64,000 nt of DNA from Modestobacter sp. VKM Ac-2984 (lineage in GTDB: Bacteria > Actinomycetota > Actinomycetes > Mycobacteriales > Geodermatophilaceae), in the NCBI RefSeq assembly GCF_026967985.1, contig NZ_JAPVBJ010000002.1, positions 124,001-188,000 on the forward strand, read 5' to 3'. Made by a program: the position numbers and the translations under genes. Each line of letters opens with the position of its first letter. The stretch's first letter is position 1. Of this stretch, positions 60,828-64,000 are shown one piece after another. The notes under the pieces were generated by a model. That model was given only the letters and a program-made list of their open reading frames with translations. It had not been told where the DNA came from and ran no database searches.

Positions 60828-61354
60828 TCGTCGTCCCTGGGGCGTCGGTACTCCGAACGGTCACCGATGCACAGCAGCCAGTGACCGGCTCGCAGGGTCG
60901 ACAAACGGTCAACCTGCAGGTCAGCGGCCCGCCGGAAGATCGTCTGTGCACAGCGCCGGTCGCCATCCACAGGTGACCAGTTCGGCCGTCCACGGGTTTG
61001 TCCACGATCTGTGGGTTGTCGAGGCGGCGGCATCCCGTGTTGACCTGCGGATATGCCGGGTGTGTGACTGCTGGGACGGAAACGGCACAGGGGTAACTAC
61101 ACCCGTGGAACTCCGTCCCCAGCTGTGTACACAGCTGTGGGAAACCCGCTCGCGCACGGCGCTCGACCGAGGCGATCCAGACCCCTACTACCCGTCGCCG
61201 GTATCCGCAAACCGCCAGCGTGACGGGCCGTTCCCGCGCGTGTCCGGGAGAGTTGTCGACATCCCCGCGCCCGTCGACGGTCGCCGGGAACGGCACAACC
61301 CCCGGCCGTGGGGACGGGGGCTGTGGACGGAGCACGGCGGGCCGGTCGGTGGTC
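60828..61354. other. Gene-free stretch of 527 bp with DnaA-box-like motifs
   Basis: No gene is supported on either strand. Matches to the actinobacterial DnaA-box pattern YYVTCCACA are CCATCCACA at 60963-60971 and, on the minus strand, CCGTCCACA at 61322-61330. Near matches are TTGTCCACG at 60998-61006 and CCGTCCACG at 60986-60994. An 18-bp palindrome is at 61120-61137. Base composition is visibly richer in A and T than the neighbours. Confidence 0.6.
61120..61137. repeat. 18-bp perfect palindrome CAGCTGTGTACACAGCTG
   Basis: The palindrome is exact over 18 bases and continues with paired CC/GG one base further out. It lies in the middle of the gene-free region between crgA and the thiolase gene and could bind a dimeric regulator or form a hairpin. 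Confidence 0.9.
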
Positions 61355-62515
61355 TCAGTGGTCGAGGAGCTCCAGGATCGTGGCGTTGGCCATGCCGCCG
61401 CCCTCGCACATCGTCTGCAGCCCGTACCGGGTCCCGCTGGCCTGCATGTGGTGCACCAACGTGGTCATGATCCGTGCCCCCGAGGCGCCCAGTGGGTGCC
61501 CGAGCGCGATCGCACCGCCCAGGGGGTTGACCACGTCGGCCCCGATGCCGATCTCCCGGCACCAGGCGAGCGGCACCGGGGCGAACGCCTCGTTCACCTC
61601 GAAGACCCCGATGTCGGCCAGCGCGAGCCCGGAGCGGTCCAGGACCTTGCGGGTGGCCGGGATCGGTGCGGTCAGCATGATCACCGGGTCGTCGCCGGCC
61701 ACGACCGTCGTGTGCACCCGGACCAGCGGGGTCAGCCCGAGCTCGCGTGCCCGTTCGGAGGTGGTGACCAGCAGCGCCGCCGACCCGTCGGAGATCTGGC
61801 TGGCGTTCCCCGCGCTGATCACGCCGTCGGCCTGGAAGGGGGTCGTGAGCGCCCCCAGCGCCTCGAGGGTGCCGCCGGTGCGGATCCCCTCGTCGGCGGA
61901 CACCACGGCGCCCTCAGGGGTGGTGACCGGGACGAGCTGCTCGTCGAAGGCCCCGTCGGCCCGTGCCTTGGCGGCCCGCTCGTGCGACCGCAGGGCGAAC
62001 TCGTCCAGCTCGGCCCGGGACAGGCCCCACCGCGCCGCGATCATCTCGGCGCCGACCCCCTGGTTGGGCGCGACACCGCCGTAGCGGGCCAGGTACCGCG
62101 GCCCCAGCGGCCGGCCGGCCGACCCGTCACCGGCCGAGGAGCCCATCGGCACCCGGCTCATCGACTCGACCCCACCGGCGACCACGACGTCCGCCTGCCC
62201 GCTGACGACCGTCGCGGCGGCGAAGGCGACCGCCTGCTGGGAGGAGCCGCACTGCCGGTCGATGGTGGTGCCGGGTACCGACTCCGGCCAGCCGGCCGCC
62301 AGCGCCGCCACCCGGCCGATGTTGCTGGTCTGCTCACCGACCTGGCTCACACACCCCCAGAACACGTCGTCGACGGCGGCGGGGTCCAGCCCGGTGCGCT
62401 CCACCAGGGCCTGCAGGACGGTGGCGGAGAGGTCGGCGGCGTGTACGCCGGACAGTCCGCCACCCCGCTTCCCCACCGGCGTGCGGACGGCGGCACAGAT
62501 GACGGCATCGCGCAT
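61355..62515 (-). CDS. Acetyl-CoA C-acyltransferase (thiolase)
   Basis: The 386-residue thiolase has the nucleophilic Cys in TIDRQCGSSQQAV (about residue 88), GVESMSRVPMG, VNEAFAPVPLAW, GGAIALGHPLGASGARI and CEGGGMANATI with the second catalytic Cys. It cleaves or condenses acyl-CoA in fatty acid breakdown or synthesis. ATG start with AGGAGTGG nearby. It faces the gene-free region. Confidence 0.95.
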   Translation of the reverse strand: MRDAVICAAVRTPVGKRGGGLSGVHAADLSATVLQALVERTGLDPAAVDDVFWGCVSQVGEQTSNIGRVAALAAGWPESVPGTTIDRQCGSSQQAVAFAAATVVSGQADVVVAGGVESMSRVPMGSSAGDGSAGRPLGPRYLARYGGVAPNQGVGAEMIAARWGLSRAELDEFALRSHERAAKARADGAFDEQLVPVTTPEGAVVSADEGIRTGGTLEALGALTTPFQADGVISAGNASQISDGSAALLVTTSERARELGLTPLVRVHTTVVAGDDPVIMLTAPIPATRKVLDRSGLALADIGVFEVNEAFAPVPLAWCREIGIGADVVNPLGGAIALGHPLGASGARIMTTLVHHMQASGTRYGLQTMCEGGGMANATILELLDH

Positions 62516-62614
62516 GGACCACTCCTCAACACAGGGTGACGTCTCAGACGTCCGGTGCGGGTGATCCTAGGCGGCGGGTACGGGTCCGCGGCCGGTTGCT
62601 GACAAGCTGGCCCC

Positions 62615-63019
62615 GTGCACTGGGCGCCCCGGATCGGCGAGGCCGTGACGATGGCGGTCACCGGCGTGGCCCTGGCGCTGGCCACCCTGCTGGTCGACCC
62701 GGTGGGTCGGGTCCTCGTCGGTGGCGGCGCCGTGCTGCTGCTCGGCCTGGCCGCCCGCGACCTCGTGCTCCGTCCCCGAGTGCGGACCGATGCCCGAGGT
62801 GTGACGGTGCGGACGCTCAGCGGCGGCACGACGATCGCCTGGCCGGCCCTGCGGGCCCGGGTGCGGACCTCGCGACGGTGGGGGCTGCGGACGCAGACGT
62901 TGGAGCTCGAAGACGGCACGGACGACGCCGTCCTGGTCGTGCTGGGCCGCCGGGAGCTGGGTGAGGACCCGGCCACGGTCGCCCGGGCGCTGCACGAGGC
63001 CGGTGCGGGAGCTGGCTAG
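62615..63019 (+). CDS. PH domain (bPH) membrane protein
   Basis: A 134-residue protein with two membrane helices (TMAVTGVALALATLLV and RVLVGGGAVLLLGLAA) followed by a bacterial PH-like domain (RVRTDARGVTVRTLSGGTTI, WPALRARVRTSRRWGLRTQT). GTG start. Its TAG shares bases with the CTA stop of the convergent rhomboid gene. Confidence 0.8.
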   Translation: MHWAPRIGEAVTMAVTGVALALATLLVDPVGRVLVGGGAVLLLGLAARDLVLRPRVRTDARGVTVRTLSGGTTIAWPALRARVRTSRRWGLRTQTLELEDGTDDAVLVVLGRRELGEDPATVARALHEAGAGAG

Positions 63020-63897
63020 CGCCAGCCGCCGACGACCAGGACCAGCAGCAGCACCACGAGGGCGGCGATCCCGCCGACGGCGACCGGCCGGCGGCCGCGG
63101 GCCAGGACGAGGACACCGGCCGCCAGCACGCCCACCACCAGACCGCCGAGGTGCCCGAGCAGGGAGACCCCGGGCAGGAAGCTGATCGCCAGGTTGATGA
63201 CCAACAGGGTGAGGAGGCCGCGGAGGTCCTGCTTCTGCTTCAGCAGGACCACGCCGAAGGCCCCGAGCAGGCCGTAGATCGCCGCCGATGCGCCGACCAC
63301 CGCACCGAGGTAGTCGCCGAACAGCTGCAGGGCGGCCACGCCGCCCAGCGCGGAGACCAGGTAGACGGTCAGGAAGCGGCCCCGGCCCAGCATCCGTTCG
63401 AGCTCGGAGCCGAACAGCAGCAGGGCGAGCATGTTCAGCGCCAGGTGCACCGGCCCGACGTGGGTGAAGGCGCTCGTGACCACCCGCCACCACTCACCGA
63501 CGTCGACCAGGTACGGGACGATCGCGAAGTCGTCCTGCAGCGGTGACCGGAAGCTGCGCAGCGGGTTGACGCCGACGCTGATCGCCGAGGCAGCGGTCGC
63601 CAGGGCGACCAGCAGGTTCAGCGCGATGAGGGAGAGGGTGACCGGCCCCCAGCGCCGGGCTGCGCTGCGCAGCCCGGTGGTGCGCCGGGGACGGCGGACG
63701 GTGGCGTTCCCGGCCCGGACGTCATCCGGGCACTGGAAGCCGACCGCAGCCGGGTTCATGCACTCCGGGCAGATCGGCCGGCCGCAGCGGGTGCAGCGGA
63801 CCCCGGTCGGCCGGTCCGGGTGCCGGTAACAGGTGGCCAGGGGCGCCGGCGGCGGGTTCTCCGCGCCGGCACCCCCGCTGCCCTCAGGGGTGCTCAG
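63016..63897 (-). CDS. Rhomboid family intramembrane serine protease
   Basis: The 293-residue product starts with a zinc ribbon: LATCYRHPDRPTGVRCTRCG then RPICPECMNPAAVGFQC, typical of actinobacterial rhomboids. The protease core has about six helices with HVGPVHLALNMLALLL, catalytic GASAAIYGLLGAF and the His in LLGHLGGLVVG. No ATG, GTG or TTG precedes the ribbon in frame; the only start that keeps it is CTG at 63895-63897, which overlaps the ppiA TGA (CTGA). Starting at the ATG at 63759 would delete the ribbon. Confidence 0.88.
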   Translation of the reverse strand: MSTPEGSGGAGAENPPPAPLATCYRHPDRPTGVRCTRCGRPICPECMNPAAVGFQCPDDVRAGNATVRRPRRTTGLRSAARRWGPVTLSLIALNLLVALATAASAISVGVNPLRSFRSPLQDDFAIVPYLVDVGEWWRVVTSAFTHVGPVHLALNMLALLLFGSELERMLGRGRFLTVYLVSALGGVAALQLFGDYLGAVVGASAAIYGLLGAFGVVLLKQKQDLRGLLTLLVINLAISFLPGVSLLGHLGGLVVGVLAAGVLVLARGRRPVAVGGIAALVVLLLVLVVGGWR

Positions 63898-64000
63898 CTG
63901 CGCTGCACCTCGACGGAGTTGATCACGACGTCCTCGACCGGGCGGTCACCGCGGGCGGTCGGGGTGGCGGCGATCGCGTCGACGACCTGGCGGCTGGCGT
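63894..64000 (-). CDS. ppiA: Peptidyl-prolyl cis-trans isomerase, cyclophilin type (3' end)
   Basis: Only the last 34 residues are visible, reading ASRQVVDAIAATPTARGDRP then VEDVVINSVEVQRS. The VVDAIAATPT...DRP pattern with the terminal strand VVINSV is typical of the cyclophilin end, and ppiA is expected at this point of the conserved order. The gene continues beyond the window. Confidence 0.9.
   Translation of the reverse strand, partial: ASRQVVDAIAATPTARGDRPVEDVVINSVEVQRS

Noticed and set aside
60828-61354. Chromosomal origin oriC
   Set aside because: dnaA and dnaN are not adjacent; in the conserved order the origin lies beyond ppiA and the gyrase genes. Too few full DnaA boxes are present.
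60748-61470. Open frames on both strands between crgA and thiolase
   Set aside because: No conserved motif, unusual composition for this genome (many Cys, Trp, His) and overlap with the thiolase end.

Overview
The window is very GC-rich, uses GTG starts heavily and shows no insertion sequences or phage genes. The right-hand third carries the conserved actinobacterial envelope and cell-division cluster in its standard order: fhaA, fhaB, pstP, rodA, pbpA, pknA, pknB, then a trpG/pabA-type gene, a DUF881 gene, crgA, a rhomboid protease and ppiA. In related actinobacteria this block lies close to the chromosomal origin. GC content, many PAS/GAF/SpoIIE regulators and a LOV photoreceptor suggest a Geodermatophilaceae-like organism (Blastococcus, Geodermatophilus or Modestobacter type). 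The family assignment is inference.

1-6.2 kb is a thiamine region. It holds the end of an ECF transporter T subunit, two overlapping TenA-type salvage genes on the minus strand, and a TPP riboswitch directly in front of a tightly overlapping operon cytX-thiE-thiO-thiS-thiG-tenI. 6.4-31.6 kb mixes partner-switching regulators (two RsbW-like ATPases, one STAS protein, two multidomain PP2C phosphatases) with an osmoprotectant ABC transporter, gamma-glutamyltransferase, nucleoside hydrolase, NYN nuclease, CinA, a PknA-like kinase and glycerate kinase. 32.5-34.2 kb holds two fatty-acid oxidation genes. 34.5-39.0 kb has an MBL hydrolase, an EAL-DICT-LOV protein, a double-GAF protein and a GntR regulator with a palindromic operator between it and pfkA. 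40-47.5 kb holds a metallophosphoesterase, a CYTH-CHAD protein, an EEP nuclease, an S4 protein, a MOSC protein, an aldose epimerase and small proteins. 47.5-49.4 kb is a rearranged patch: a frameshifted VOC gene, a polysaccharide deacetylase and a decayed VOC copy, bounded by two identical 55-bp repeats that include the 3' end of a tRNA-Leu gene. 49.6-64 kb is the division and kinase cluster, then a gene-free stretch with DnaA-box-like motifs, a thiolase, a PH-domain protein, a rhomboid protease and the end of ppiA.

Non-coding highlights are three exact GTTCCACGTGGAAC palindromes (parS-like, about 11-12 kb apart), the first at the end of a four-copy 19-bp degenerate array; a 21-bp repeat family coding for heptapeptides near the 3' ends of two unrelated genes; a GntR operator upstream of pfkA; and the tRNA-Leu-associated duplication. 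Two genes seem to need unusual start codons: CTG for the rhomboid gene and possibly ATC for the STAS gene.

All coordinates, translations and palindromes were read by eye. No database search was run, so family names rest on recognised motifs and gene order.
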